A stretch of DNA of 64,000 nucleotides from Rickettsiales bacterium (GCA_031289855.1 JAITOR010000075.1:9746-73745); one strand, 5' to 3'. Positions 16,682 to 27,270 are shown, counted from the first letter of the stretch. Notes: generated by a model from the letters alone, not told the origin. Made by a program: numbers and translations.

Positions 16682-17356
16682 ATGGTTTTAAATAAAAAAG
16701 TAGAAGCGGATAAAACGATTAAAGCAAATGAAGCGATTGAACTACTAAAAAAAGCATGTCAAGAAAAACAACGAAAATTCGTTGAAAACGTTGATGTTGC
16801 GATTAACTTGACTATTGACCCAAAACAAACGTCACAAAATATAAGGGGTTCAATATCTTTACCATCTGGTACAGGTAAACAGGTTAAAGTAATTGTTTTG
16901 ACAGAAGACGATTCTTTAGTAAAAGAAGCAAAAGAAGCAGGTGCTTCTGAGGCAGGTTTTACTGATTTAGTGACAAAAATTGAAGGTGGCTGGTTGGGTT
17001 TTGACTATATTGTGGCTACGCCAGATTCAATGAAAAAAATGGGTAAGTTGGCAAAAATTTTAGGTCCAAGAGGCTTAATGCCTAACCCTAAAAATGGCAA
17101 CATCACAACGGAAGTAGGAAAAGTTGTGAAAGAGATAACAAAAGGTAAAGTTAATTTTAAAAATGATAGGTTTGGTATCGTACATGTTGGAGTTGGAAAA
17201 ATTAACTTCACCACTGATGATTTATTGGCAAATATCAAGGCAGTAATCTCTGCTTTGAAGGAAGCGAAACCCGAAGGTGTAAAGGGAAAATACATTAAAG
17301 ATGTTTATTTGACAAGCACTATGGGACCGAGTTTTATAATTACTTTGGATAAATAA
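16682..17356 (+). CDS. rplA: 50S ribosomal protein L1
   Basis: L1 (224 aa) forms the L1 stalk and in many bacteria represses its own operon. GPRGLMPNPKNGNI, the L1 signature, and the C-terminal YIKDVYLTSTMGPSF are present. It ends the cluster: a strong terminator follows 20 nt later, and rplJ, rplL, rpoB and rpoC, which normally come next, are absent. Confidence 0.98.
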   Translation: MVLNKKVEADKTIKANEAIELLKKACQEKQRKFVENVDVAINLTIDPKQTSQNIRGSISLPSGTGKQVKVIVLTEDDSLVKEAKEAGASEAGFTDLVTKIEGGWLGFDYIVATPDSMKKMGKLAKILGPRGLMPNPKNGNITTEVGKVVKEITKGKVNFKNDRFGIVHVGVGKINFTTDDLLANIKAVISALKEAKPEGVKGKYIKDVYLTSTMGPSFIITLDK

Positions 17357-17372
17357 TTTTTAACTTAAATAC

Positions 17373-17402
17373 AAAAAAAAGAGTTAGCGATAACTCTTTT
17401 TT
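17373..17402 (+). terminator. Strong intrinsic terminator after rplA
   Basis: GAGTTA (17381-17386), loop GCGA, TAACTC (17391-17396), extended by flanking A-run and T-run pairing. It ends the tuf-rplA cluster. Confidence 0.9.
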
Positions 17403-17555
17403 GTTATTAAAGTAAAATGTATCAACATTAAAGTGATTACAATTGTTGTATTCATATTTGATATTCATCATTTCAATTAATGACTTAATTGAAAAATATT
17501 TATTTGTTTTTTTTAAAAAAATGTATTACTATATATCAAGTGTAAGAATTATTTT

Positions 17556-20500
17556 ATGTTTTTTAAAAAGTTTTTTTGTTCGTTATTATTGATTACCTTA
17601 CTTGTCAGTTGCGAAGGTGCTAATTGCATTGATGCAAATGATTTTGGGGAGTTTGACGTACATACAATGGCAATAGAATCACAAAAAACTTTATGTAAAT
17701 GGGAAGAAACTGATACATCCGATGGAAACGGGGATTATGAAATTGAAAGATGTTTAAGAGATGCGAGTGGCGCAAGGAGTATTAGAAATCCAGATATAGA
17801 TTGTACTATAACATTTAACGAGGGAACTTCTGGTTATGCAAAAGTAAAAGAAGCCTTAAAATCACAAAATATCACAAAAGGTTTTATGGAAAAATATTTT
17901 ACTTTGAATAATGAAAGTCAGTGTGGAACGGATTATAAAAAATTATTGACCGCCTTTTATGCGGAAGGACTTGAGGACTGCATATCCACATGTGAAACAA
18001 AACATAAAGCATCAAATCCAGTGTCGGAAGATGTTTATGAACCTGAATGGAAGCCGGCAGATTTAATTTTAGAAGTTGGTAGAGAATTTTATATTAAAGC
18101 AACGGGTGAAATAGATTTGTTGGGAGAAAAGGAGCGAAGCGTTCAGTATCTTGCTGGTTCCATAAATATGAATAAAAAAACTACTATAAATACTATTTTT
18201 GCCATAAAAACTAATACTGATATGACGTTTTCTGGTAATTGGATTACAACAAAAAACGGAGTTGTTGACAAAAATTATGGTGAGATTGATGGTAATCAAC
18301 CAAATTTACAAAAAAGAATTGAATTTTTGAGAAGAGGTGTTATGTATTTACAACCACTTCCCAGCGTTAAAATACAAGGTATGACCATAATTGGCGAAGT
18401 AAATGAGATAGGTTCTTATACCGGGCCAGATGTGGAATTAGATAAAACAAAAATTTCTTGTTTAGTGAATGAAAACTTACCTTATGATGGGTATCCTACC
18501 ACTTGTAAAGTTGATTATGGAGTTGAAGAGTTACCTGATGATTTTTCTATAGCAGCACTTACGGAATCTCAAAGAATAGCATTGGCAAATAATGAATTGT
18601 ATAAGTTGGATCCTTTTATGTCAAAATCAAAGGCTGGATATGTATTGACGCCTGACATTATAGATTATATGACTAAAATGCCACTAAAAGGTTATAGTTG
18701 CGCAACAACATTTAATGCAAATTACGGAATTTATCGTAGAAATTGTGATGATGGAAAAATAGATAGAAGTATTGGATTTAATAATGGTTATTTAGTACCA
18801 AAAGCCTTTGTTTTTACAAATGAAACTCAGGGTGGAAATGATGATTATCAAATGGATATAAATGGGTTGGTTTTTCCTGTAAAAATCATGGTAAGAGTTT
18901 ATGGCGGAATAAGGGGAGAATGTAAAGTTGGTATAAAAATGCCAGCAGCATTAGGGGTAAACGATCTTGATCCTTCCAACGAAGTTGATGGATTTTACAA
19001 AGTTACTATTCCCGCTAATGATAAATGGCACTATATAAATGATATAAAAAACAAACCAATAATATTTGGAAAAAATACATTTTTTACCATAAAAGAAACA
19101 ACTGAAGGTAGAGTAAATGTAAGAAATGAAAATCAATATAATTTAGCTTTAAAAGTTGTGTCTCCAAGTTTTGATGAAGGTAATAGACCTCAGTGGACGG
19201 CTGCTCCTGGTGCTTCATTATATCCAAATACTTTTGTTGTGCCACCTATACCTTCAAAAGGCACGCCAAATGAAATTATTGACACAGAAAATCATCCAGC
19301 TCCTTGTGGCGAGGGTATGGTTGTTATGTTGATGCCACAAAATGAAATAGTGATAAAAGAAAGTGGATTTGTTTCAATCAAATCGTTTCTAAAAGACAAA
19401 ATATATACTTGTAATGCCGCTGATGATGGAAGTGAAGTATTTTGTCAGGATGGTGCCAATGGTGGAGGTAATCCACCAATAAATAGAACATTTAATTTGA
19501 AATATACTATATTAAATCCAAATGTAAATGCATCCGCAACAACTTTTGCTGTTAAATCTGAAAATTTTTATGAAAAATCAACCTCAGAAATTGTCGGCAG
19601 TTCAAATAAATATTATCCAAAGTTTAATGATTTAATGATACCAGTTTCAGCAATAGGTTCCGTGAGCACTACCACATGGAGTAGCAAATTTTTTGTTAGA
19701 AAAGGACAGGTCATTAGATTTGATGAAACCAGTTGGTTTGGCATTGAAGGATCCAATGGAGATGGTTTTGAAGTAAAAGAAAAATTTTTAAAGTATGATA
19801 ATTTTAATATCAAAAAAAACATAGGAGAAGGTTTAATAATGCATATTGAGAAAAGACCATCTTTTTTATGCACAGGCGAAGCCGAAGAATCAATATTCAA
19901 TTCATCTTGCCAAAAGATTAAAAAAGATGATGGAACTGTTGATTGCAGGGTTCCTTATTCTCAATATTGTTCCACAATGAATTCACAGGCAGAAGTAGAT
20001 AGATATTGTCCGCTCGGTTGTTATAAAGTGGAGGTTGGTGGCGGTGGAGAAGCAGAGCATAAAGTGGAAATAAATGAAGGATGGGGAATTGCTTTATTGA
20101 AAGGCGATAGTACAATCAAAAATCAATCATTTTATGTGGATAATAATGAGAAGGAATCTAACAATTGCTCTTATCCTCCTGAGTCATTACCTGAAAGTTT
20201 TGAAGATCCAATGAGTGTACAAAAATGTATAGAATGTAGAAATTATATAGAAAGTAATCCGGACGCTTCAATTGAATTGGTGAATAAGGTATCTTTAACT
20301 CAATGTTATGATTTAGAAAATTATACAGGAAGCATCAAGGTTTTAGAAAATAAAAATCCCTTTATAAATAGTGAAACAGGAGAGGGTGATTATAATAAAA
20401 AGACATTTGATTTATTGGGTGTAAAAAAATTAAATAGTATATTTTCGCAAGATGCAAAATATGGAAACCTTGAAGGCTCATCCGTTGACTCTCAATATCA

Positions 20501-23500
20501 ACAAAGCGATGGAACTTATACAAAGTTTATTTATAATTCACCAACTGAATTAAAAACAGAAGAACCAAAAATAATTAAATTTTTAACTCTAAACATTGAT
20601 GATAATTTGGATTTTTCTCCTTCATTTGCAGAGGATATTGGAAGATACAAAATTACACTTATGGAAGGTGATAAATTTATGAATGGAAAACAACTTTCTG
20701 TACTTATAGCTCACAAAGGTTGGGATAAAAAAAATTTTAGTCAACAATGTGAAACTGGTTTTTGTGTTAAACAATATGTTGTAAAATATGACACAAGTAA
20801 AGAAAGTGAAGGAGGTTTGGAACCTAATACAAATTATGGTAAAGAATTAAGCGATGTAAATGATTATGAATTTGATTCATTTGGAGATCTTGTAAGTAAA
20901 GCCAAAATAAGTGAAAAAAAACTCATTTTAACATCTATAAAAAATGGACTAACATCTTTTGATTTAGTTGAACCAAAAGAATATGAAGATTTAAGAATAT
21001 ATTTTAAAGTTATTGATAGATTGCAATACGCTCCAAAGGAAACATTTAATGATGATTGTCCTTTAAATACCATAGCAGAATATGAAACACGTTATAGTTG
21101 TACAGGCGCAACATATGATGAATTAAAAACCATTACATGTGTTTCGACAATTAATAATGTAAGTGAAACAATCAGTGCTTGCCCCATTAGTGCCACCGAT
21201 ACAGCCTGTTCAAAGACGAGTGCGGGTTCATATATTACACCACCATATAGCATTAAAGTAAAAGTTGGTTGTAATCATGGCTTATATTATAATAATAATG
21301 GTGGTTATTCAGTGAAAATACAATCTCCAAAAGTTTTCACAAGTTTAAATTCCGTAACCGATATGGATAGCGCTATAAAAACCAATGTTTTGTCATGGGG
21401 GGTTACAAAAATTCAAGGTTTCACAATTAGAAGATTGCTAAATCCTTTTATGGAAGTTATGGAAGGAATAAATATGGGATTACTGAATTTTAGGGGAGGA
21501 TTTGAACCTTGTGTGAAAGAAATTGGAGAAACTGTGTCTTCAAAATGCACCTATTACAATCCAAAAACAGATATTTTCGATCCACAATTTGGTGCAGGTT
21601 GCACATACGATCAACCAAATTGCTTTATAACATGCAACCTAATAAATGAAAGCGATCCAGGATATGCTGGTAAATGTAAAATTGTGAATGATAATGGTGG
21701 TTATATTAAAAACTTTTATTCAAGAGTTATATTGGATTCGCAATTTCATGCAGTAGTAAGAATTTTATTAACTTTAATGATGACATTTTTGGGTTTATAT
21801 CATTTGATAGGTATGTCAGAAATAACAAGTAAAGAGATGCTTACAAGAATTACAAAGATTGGAATAATTTATTTATTTATAGGGGAAACTGGATGGTTTT
21901 ATTACAATAGATTTATCGTTCAATTTTTTGTAAGAGGTGCCGATTATTTGTCTTATGCAGTGGCAGGTGCATTTGAGGAGACTCCAGGACTTACAAGAGA
22001 ATTCACAAAGGGAATCTTTCTTGATAAAACGGTATTATTTGGTGCCACCGATAGAAATTTAGCATTAATATTTTCAGCTGAAGTAAATTACAAAATATTA
22101 GGTCTATTGTTTACAAGTTATCTCGGCTGGTTATATGTAATATTATTATATTCGGCTCTCATAAACTATGTTTTTGCCTCACTTAATGCTTTGGTTTTGT
22201 TTATGATGTCAAAATTTTTGCTGATGGTAATGTTGACATTTGGTCCAATATTCTTTGTGCTATTGATTTTTGAAAAAACAAAGACTGCATTTGACAAATG
22301 GGTAATGGCACTTGTGGGACATGTGGTGGAGCAAGTATCTTTAATGGTTGGATTATCATTATTTAATATGTTGGTTTATAATTTTATAAAATTTGTATTG
22401 AATTTTAGAGTATGTTGGACCCAAGTGTGGATTGTTGAACTTCCATTATTAGGTAGTATAAAACTATTTAATTTTTGGAGAGCAACCACTGGTACCACAA
22501 CCGTTACAACGGCAATGAATGCAATGCCAGGATTATTTAGAGTATTGATTATATATATCATTGCAGATTTAATGAAAGGATTTATAGAATTGGTGAGAAA
22601 TTTTTCCAACGATATTGCAAAATCTGGTTTAAAATTAGGAGATAGGGTTGGTGGAATTTTAGAAGAAGTTAACAGATATAAAGAGGGGGATGATGGTATA
22701 AAAGATTCTTTCACAAAAGGATTAAATGCCAAAAGAGATTCATTCTTTAAGAAGATGGGATACCAGACAGAAGAAGAGGAAATGAAAGAACAAAGTGATG
22801 AAAAGAAAAATAATATAAAAATAAGACAGGGTGAAAATGCTGGAAAAGAGGCAAGAAATGATCTTGCCGCAAAGGCACATATAGAATCAACAAAAAAGGC
22901 AAAAGAATCTGCTGAAAAATTTGTAAATAATAAAGGAGATGCTGCTAAAAATAAACATCTTGAAGAAAAAGGTCAAGAGGCAAGAGAAGTGGCTGAAAAT
23001 GCATTTAAATCTAAAAAAAATAACAAAAAATTGTCTCCAGAGGAACTTGAAAAAGGAGCAAGAGAAGAGGGAGATAAGGCCGAAAAAGAAGCAAAAGAAA
23101 ATGCAGACAATATTAAGGAAGCAGAAAGTAAGGCAACAGAAGCAAAAGAGAAAGCACAAAAAGATGTGACAGGTATAAAAGCAGCCGAAAAAGAAGCATA
23201 TAAATCTTCATATAACGAAATGGCGAGCACAGAAAAACTTGATGAAGCTTACAAAAATGCATTTACAGCAAAAGCCGGGGCGGATAATTGGGGCAAAGAG
23301 GCAAGCACAAAAGCTGATAGTGTATTTGGTTTCATTGCATCAAAGGCATGGCATGCCGCAAGAGATGGCAAAGCAAGCACAAAAGCTGATAGTAGCACAA
23401 TAGATAAACAAAATGAGATGACAAAAGTTGTTAAAAAAGCAAAGGATAAGGACGATAAAAAGGAATTTGATAAAAAACATGATGAAAAATTAAAAGAGGA

Positions 23501-24299
23501 AGGTCATGGATTTTTAGCAAGAAGATGGGCCATGAGAAAAAATGCTCTTACGGGTGGTAGAAAACATAGTGGAGTTGGTATAACGCCATTAGGAAAAACC
23601 ACAAGTAATTATAGAGATGCAGCGCTTAAGGAACAAAATGAAAAGAAAAATAAAGATAAAGAAATGCTTGAATACAGAAATGAAATAGCACAAGAATCAA
23701 GACAAAAGAAAATTGAATCTGACAGAGAACTTGAGAACCACAAAAAAACAGGGGAATATAAAGAAGATTTAAGGGATGAAACAAATAAATTACAAAAAGA
23801 ATGGATGAAGGAAAATAGTTTTACTTCGTATGATAAATTTATAAAAAATGGAACTGTTGAACAGAAAAAAGCATATGGAAAACTTGGAGAAAAGGCAAAA
23901 AAGAATGTTGAAAGTAAATATCTAAAAAAGAGAGCAGAGGCGAAAGCTGCTGAAGAAAAAGATGCATCTGCAACAGCATCAGAAGAGGCAACACCAAAAA
24001 AAACGGAAACAGAAGAGGCAACACTAAAATCAGAGGAGGAGGCAACATCAAAAAAAACGGAAACAGAAGAGGCAACACCACCTGAAGCAGAAACAGGTGC
24101 TGAAGCCAATGATGCAACACAACCAGAGATACCGGAAGTTCCATCGGAAGTACTTCCTCAGCCTTTAGAGGGGGAGGCTATACCACCACCTAAAACGGAA
24201 ATATCAGCAAAAAGAAGAAAAAAGGCATCACATCGCGGAAGAGCAACAATTCCGGATGGTTCACCTGAACCAATGGATGAACCGGAGGAAACTGAATGA
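17556..24299 (+). CDS. Giant VirB6/TrbL-like type IV secretion protein (lipoprotein signal)
   Basis: A 2247-aa protein of the expanded rickettsial VirB6 type. The N-terminus MFFKKFFCSLLLITLLVSC has a lipobox (LVSC). Residues ~20-1385 form a large, Cys-containing region, presumably periplasmic. Residues ~1390-1700 hold at least six hydrophobic helices with the VirB6/TrbL pattern, including LMVMLTFGPIFFVLLIFEKTK. From ~1710 to the end is a very charged Lys/Glu/Ala region likely to be coiled coil, ending in Thr/Glu repeats and a basic tail. In Rickettsiales several such virB6 paralogs follow virB3-virB4; here it stands alone between rplA and unrelated genes. Substrate and role of the tail are unknown. 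Confidence 0.85.
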   Translation: MFFKKFFCSLLLITLLVSCEGANCIDANDFGEFDVHTMAIESQKTLCKWEETDTSDGNGDYEIERCLRDASGARSIRNPDIDCTITFNEGTSGYAKVKEALKSQNITKGFMEKYFTLNNESQCGTDYKKLLTAFYAEGLEDCISTCETKHKASNPVSEDVYEPEWKPADLILEVGREFYIKATGEIDLLGEKERSVQYLAGSINMNKKTTINTIFAIKTNTDMTFSGNWITTKNGVVDKNYGEIDGNQPNLQKRIEFLRRGVMYLQPLPSVKIQGMTIIGEVNEIGSYTGPDVELDKTKISCLVNENLPYDGYPTTCKVDYGVEELPDDFSIAALTESQRIALANNELYKLDPFMSKSKAGYVLTPDIIDYMTKMPLKGYSCATTFNANYGIYRRNCDDGKIDRSIGFNNGYLVPKAFVFTNETQGGNDDYQMDINGLVFPVKIMVRVYGGIRGECKVGIKMPAALGVNDLDPSNEVDGFYKVTIPANDKWHYINDIKNKPIIFGKNTFFTIKETTEGRVNVRNENQYNLALKVVSPSFDEGNRPQWTAAPGASLYPNTFVVPPIPSKGTPNEIIDTENHPAPCGEGMVVMLMPQNEIVIKESGFVSIKSFLKDKIYTCNAADDGSEVFCQDGANGGGNPPINRTFNLKYTILNPNVNASATTFAVKSENFYEKSTSEIVGSSNKYYPKFNDLMIPVSAIGSVSTTTWSSKFFVRKGQVIRFDETSWFGIEGSNGDGFEVKEKFLKYDNFNIKKNIGEGLIMHIEKRPSFLCTGEAEESIFNSSCQKIKKDDGTVDCRVPYSQYCSTMNSQAEVDRYCPLGCYKVEVGGGGEAEHKVEINEGWGIALLKGDSTIKNQSFYVDNNEKESNNCSYPPESLPESFEDPMSVQKCIECRNYIESNPDASIELVNKVSLTQCYDLENYTGSIKVLENKNPFINSETGEGDYNKKTFDLLGVKKLNSIFSQDAKYGNLEGSSVDSQYQQSDGTYTKFIYNSPTELKTEEPKIIKFLTLNIDDNLDFSPSFAEDIGRYKITLMEGDKFMNGKQLSVLIAHKGWDKKNFSQQCETGFCVKQYVVKYDTSKESEGGLEPNTNYGKELSDVNDYEFDSFGDLVSKAKISEKKLILTSIKNGLTSFDLVEPKEYEDLRIYFKVIDRLQYAPKETFNDDCPLNTIAEYETRYSCTGATYDELKTITCVSTINNVSETISACPISATDTACSKTSAGSYITPPYSIKVKVGCNHGLYYNNNGGYSVKIQSPKVFTSLNSVTDMDSAIKTNVLSWGVTKIQGFTIRRLLNPFMEVMEGINMGLLNFRGGFEPCVKEIGETVSSKCTYYNPKTDIFDPQFGAGCTYDQPNCFITCNLINESDPGYAGKCKIVNDNGGYIKNFYSRVILDSQFHAVVRILLTLMMTFLGLYHLIGMSEITSKEMLTRITKIGIIYLFIGETGWFYYNRFIVQFFVRGADYLSYAVAGAFEETPGLTREFTKGIFLDKTVLFGATDRNLALIFSAEVNYKILGLLFTSYLGWLYVILLYSALINYVFASLNALVLFMMSKFLLMVMLTFGPIFFVLLIFEKTKTAFDKWVMALVGHVVEQVSLMVGLSLFNMLVYNFIKFVLNFRVCWTQVWIVELPLLGSIKLFNFWRATTGTTTVTTAMNAMPGLFRVLIIYIIADLMKGFIELVRNFSNDIAKSGLKLGDRVGGILEEVNRYKEGDDGIKDSFTKGLNAKRDSFFKKMGYQTEEEEMKEQSDEKKNNIKIRQGENAGKEARNDLAAKAHIESTKKAKESAEKFVNNKGDAAKNKHLEEKGQEAREVAENAFKSKKNNKKLSPEELEKGAREEGDKAEKEAKENADNIKEAESKATEAKEKAQKDVTGIKAAEKEAYKSSYNEMASTEKLDEAYKNAFTAKAGADNWGKEASTKADSVFGFIASKAWHAARDGKASTKADSSTIDKQNEMTKVVKKAKDKDDKKEFDKKHDEKLKEEGHGFLARRWAMRKNALTGGRKHSGVGITPLGKTTSNYRDAALKEQNEKKNKDKEMLEYRNEIAQESRQKKIESDRELENHKKTGEYKEDLRDETNKLQKEWMKENSFTSYDKFIKNGTVEQKKAYGKLGEKAKKNVESKYLKKRAEAKAAEEKDASATASEEATPKKTETEEATLKSEEEATSKKTETEEATPPEAETGAEANDATQPEIPEVPSEVLPQPLEGEAIPPPKTEISAKRRKKASHRGRATIPDGSPEPMDEPEETE
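23982..24089 (+). repeat. Two 54-bp tandem units in the VirB6-like tail
   Basis: Two in-frame units (23982-24035 and 24036-24089) each encode 18 residues of the form EEAT-x-KKTETEEAT-xxxx. They lie in the low-complexity acidic tail. The unit length is a multiple of three, so copy changes would not break the frame. Confidence 0.8.
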
Positions 24300-24334
24300 A
24301 AGTAATAGAAAATAAAATAATTTTATAAATTTGT

Positions 24335-24862
24335 ATGACAGAAATTTTACAGACAGATAGATTAATTGTTAGAACATTTGCAAAAAATGACTTTAGAAAT
24401 TTCTTGTCATTAAATCAAGATAAGGAATTAATGCAATATTTTGATGAAGGTGTAAAATCGCTTGAAAAATTAAGAATGAGATTTAATGAAATCATAGAAC
24501 ATCAGAGTAAATATGATTTTAGTTATTACAATTTTTTTTTAAAAGATACCAATGAATATGTAGGACAAGGGGGTTGCTATTACAACTTTGACATGTCAAT
24601 AAATGTTTGTTATGGTTTTTTAAAAAAATTTCATGGACAGGGATATGCGAGCGAGGCTGTGGGAAATGTATTGAAATATGAATTCAGTAAAAGAAATTTT
24701 AAAGAAGTTGTGATAAGAAGTGCAAAAGAAAATATTGCATCAATAAAATTAGCAGAAAGATTGGGTGGTGTAAAATTTAAGGAAGCAAAAACTTTGAGAG
24801 GAATGGAGGTTGTTTATTTCAAAATAGAAAAAGAAATTTTATTAAAAAAGTATGATAAATAA
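24335..24862 (+). CDS. GNAT-family N-acetyltransferase (RimJ/RimL-like)
   Basis: A 175-aa GNAT enzyme that transfers an acetyl group from acetyl-CoA to an amine. ETDRLIVRTFAKNDF-type N-terminus (ILQTDRLIVRTF), the acetyl-CoA loop KKFHGQGYASEAVGNVLKY (in place of Q/RxxGxG/A) and the C-terminal VIRSAKENIASIKLAERLGG match the ribosomal-protein or antibiotic acetyltransferase branch. The target is not predictable. It overlaps the next gene by 11 nt. Confidence 0.85.
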   Translation: MTEILQTDRLIVRTFAKNDFRNFLSLNQDKELMQYFDEGVKSLEKLRMRFNEIIEHQSKYDFSYYNFFLKDTNEYVGQGGCYYNFDMSINVCYGFLKKFHGQGYASEAVGNVLKYEFSKRNFKEVVIRSAKENIASIKLAERLGGVKFKEAKTLRGMEVVYFKIEKEILLKKYDK

Positions 24863-25316
24863 AAAAGAAATAAGAACCATATATAAAAAAACAAAGTATA
24901 GCAAAAAAATTACAATAAATAGTCCTGATTTTGGTATGTCTCAAAAGATTATTTTAGGTGGATATAAAATTATTGATAATAGGGAAATAGAAATTCATTC
25001 CACTATACATAAAATACTTATTCCAAAGATTATAAGTGATACTGAAATGGTGTATGAAATTGATGGTAAAAAAACATTTCCATCAATTATATTTGTACCT
25101 TGCAGGGGATTAGATTTGTTTGGAAATAGAGTGGGTAGCGGAAAGGGATATTTTGATAGGTATTTTGCATCCGTGCCACATAAAGATATAATAAAAATCG
25201 GTATTGTTAGAAATGAATTTTTGCAAAAATTTGATGAAATTGAAAATGAAAAACATGATGTAAAAATGAATTATATTTTAAGTGAAGATGGGCTTTTACA
25301 AAAAGTTATAACATAA
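24852..25316 (+). CDS. 5-formyltetrahydrofolate cyclo-ligase-like protein (short)
   Basis: A 154-aa member of the 5-FTHF cyclo-ligase family, which makes 5,10-methenyl-THF from 5-formyl-THF. The C-terminal signature is clear: FVPCRGLDLFGNRVGSGKGYFDR. Typical members have about 180-200 residues; the segment around the conserved early Glu and the gk-x-valP region looks shortened, so activity is uncertain. It is translationally coupled to the GNAT gene and lies 44 nt before murB. Confidence 0.75.
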   Translation: MINKKEIRTIYKKTKYSKKITINSPDFGMSQKIILGGYKIIDNREIEIHSTIHKILIPKIISDTEMVYEIDGKKTFPSIIFVPCRGLDLFGNRVGSGKGYFDRYFASVPHKDIIKIGIVRNEFLQKFDEIENEKHDVKMNYILSEDGLLQKVIT

Positions 25317-25360
25317 CATTAAATTTGCTTTTATAACAAAAAAACAATATCATTTCAAAT

Positions 25361-26215
25361 ATGTTGAAAGAGCAAAATTTAGCAAAATATACTTGGCTTC
25401 GTGTTGGTGGTAATGCAGAATACTTATATGAACCACAAAATAAGGAAGAGTTACAGAATTTTTTAAAAACCAATAAATTACCAATTACAATTATAGGTGG
25501 TGGCAGTAATTTACTTATTCGAGATGGCGGTATCAAGGGTGTAACCATAATAGTGAAATTTGAAGGAATTGAATTTGATGGTGATATTTTAAAAGTTAAG
25601 GCTGGAACTTTAAATTCTAAAATTTATAATTTTTGCAAAAATAATAACATTGGTGGCTATGAATTTTTAGGAACTATTCCCGGAACAATTGGTGGCGCAG
25701 TAAGAGGAAATGCTGGTTGTTATAAGAGTGAAATAAAAGATTTTACAATTGATGTTGAAACTATAAATTTTGATGGAAATATTAAAAAATATAGTAATGC
25801 CGATTGTAATTTTGAATACAGAAAAAATAATTTATCAAATGATTTGATTTTTACGGAAATTAGTTTAAATGCTGGCATAAAATCCACAAAAAATGAAATT
25901 GAAAACAAATTTAATGAATATATGCAAAAGCGAAAAGAAACACAGCCAGTGGGCGAAAAAACTGCTGGCTCTACTTTTAAAAATCCAATTGAAATGCCAG
26001 CATGGAAAGTAATACAAGAATTGGGGTGGCAAAACAAAGAAATTGATGGAACAAAAATGAGTGAAAAACATGCAAATTTTCTAATAAACACTGGAAAAGC
26101 AAGAGCAAAAAGTGTTGAAAATTTGATAAACAGCATCATAAAAGATGCGAAAGAAAAATTAAAAATTGATTTAGAATTGGAAATTAAAATAGTTGGAGAA
26201 AAAAATAATGGATAA
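25361..26215 (+). CDS. murB: UDP-N-acetylenolpyruvoylglucosamine reductase MurB
   Basis: MurB (284 aa) makes UDP-N-acetylmuramate, a peptidoglycan precursor, using FAD and NADPH. The FAD-binding segment TIIGGGSNLLIRDGGIKGV, the GYEFLGTIPGTIGGAVRGNAG signature and the catalytic Ser in TAGSTFKNP are present, as is the C-terminal HANFLINTG. No murC/ddl/ftsQ neighbours are here. It overlaps rsmG by 8 nt. Confidence 0.95.
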   Translation: MLKEQNLAKYTWLRVGGNAEYLYEPQNKEELQNFLKTNKLPITIIGGGSNLLIRDGGIKGVTIIVKFEGIEFDGDILKVKAGTLNSKIYNFCKNNNIGGYEFLGTIPGTIGGAVRGNAGCYKSEIKDFTIDVETINFDGNIKKYSNADCNFEYRKNNLSNDLIFTEISLNAGIKSTKNEIENKFNEYMQKRKETQPVGEKTAGSTFKNPIEMPAWKVIQELGWQNKEIDGTKMSEKHANFLINTGKARAKSVENLINSIIKDAKEKLKIDLELEIKIVGEKNNG

Positions 26216-26750
26216 AATAAAAGAATATATAGAATTTTTATTAAAATGTAATGAAAAAATGAACTTAATAGGGTCATCCACCATCGCTGATATCGAGAAC
26301 AGGCACATAAAAGATTGCTTGCAAATTATGAAATTTATACAGAATAAAGATATAAAACTCGCAGATTTAGGAAGTGGTGCTGGCCTACCAGGCATTTTGT
26401 TATCAATAATGGGAGTTAAAGAGGTTCATTTGTTTGAAAAAAGTGCAAAAAAATGTGATTTTTTGGAAAAAGCAAAAAAATTTTCTAATAATAAAATTGT
26501 AGTTCAAAATGTAAATTTATATGATTATAAAGACAATACTTTTGACATCATAACATCAAGAGCGCTTGGAAGTTTAAATATGCTTTTAGAGTTATCAAAA
26601 AATTTAAAAAAAAATGATAGCGAATTGATTTTTTTAAAAGGCAAAAAAGTGTACGAGGAAATTGAAGATGCAAAGACAAAACATAAATTTGAATATAAAT
26701 TACATGATAGTGAAACCAGTGAAGAAGGAAAAATAATTATTATTAATTGA
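26208..26750 (+). CDS. rsmG: 16S rRNA m7G527 methyltransferase RsmG
   Basis: RsmG/GidB (180 aa) methylates G527 of 16S rRNA. The motifs KMNLIGSSTIADIENRHIKD, LADLGSGAGLPGILLS (SAM-binding), LFEKSAKKCDFL and TSRALGSLN fit the family. Start at 26208, with GGAG about 9 nt upstream inside murB, rather than the in-frame ATG at 26193. In most bacteria it pairs with mnmG and parA; not here. Confidence 0.92.
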   Translation: MDKIKEYIEFLLKCNEKMNLIGSSTIADIENRHIKDCLQIMKFIQNKDIKLADLGSGAGLPGILLSIMGVKEVHLFEKSAKKCDFLEKAKKFSNNKIVVQNVNLYDYKDNTFDIITSRALGSLNMLLELSKNLKKNDSELIFLKGKKVYEEIEDAKTKHKFEYKLHDSETSEEGKIIIIN

Positions 26751-26803
26751 ATTATTTTCAAAGTTATCTCTTATTTTTCCTAGACTTTTATCAAAAAATT
26801 AAT

Positions 26804-27238
26804 TTATTGATTTTCATACCTATTGAAAGTTTCAAATTCCGAAAAGAAAAAATTAATTTCTCTTTGAACACTGATAATTGAATCAGAACCATGCACACAA
26901 TTTCTTTGCACTGATTCACCAAACAATGCTCTAATTGTTCCTATTGAAGCTTCATGTGGATTAGTTTTTCCCATCAAAGCCCTGTTTTTATGTATCGCGT
27001 TCTCACCTTGTAATACTTGCACCACAATTGGACCAGATGTCATATAATCAACCAATTCTTCAAAAAATACCTTTTCACTATGTTCCATATAAAAAAGTCT
27101 TGCATGATATTTTGTTAAATAAATCATTTTTTGAGCAGCAATTTTTAATCCTGATTCCTCAAAAATTGCATTTATTTTGCCAATTAAACTTCTTTCTACG
27201 GCATCTGGTTTAATAATGGATAAAGTTTTTTCAATCAT
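26804..27238 (-). CDS. ndk: Nucleoside diphosphate kinase
   Basis: Ndk (144 aa) transfers the gamma-phosphate from ATP to NDPs through a phosphohistidine. The active-site signature NCVHGSDS is present, as are [13 protein letters not shown] and [15 protein letters not shown]. Start at 27238 ([12 protein letters not shown]); the longer frame adds a hydrophobic run untypical of the family. Divergent from rpoZ. Confidence 0.96.
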   Translation of the reverse strand: MIEKTLSIIKPDAVERSLIGKINAIFEESGLKIAAQKMIYLTKYHARLFYMEHSEKVFFEELVDYMTSGPIVVQVLQGENAIHKNRALMGKTNPHEASIGTIRALFGESVQRNCVHGSDSIISVQREINFFFSEFETFNRYENQ

Positions 27239-27270
27239 AAATAATAAAATAATTATATAAATAAATAATA

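Noticed and set aside
22887..24144. Long minus-strand ORFs opposite the VirB6-like tail
   Set aside because: They arise from the low-complexity Lys/Glu/Ala coding of the plus strand and have no ribosome sites or family features.
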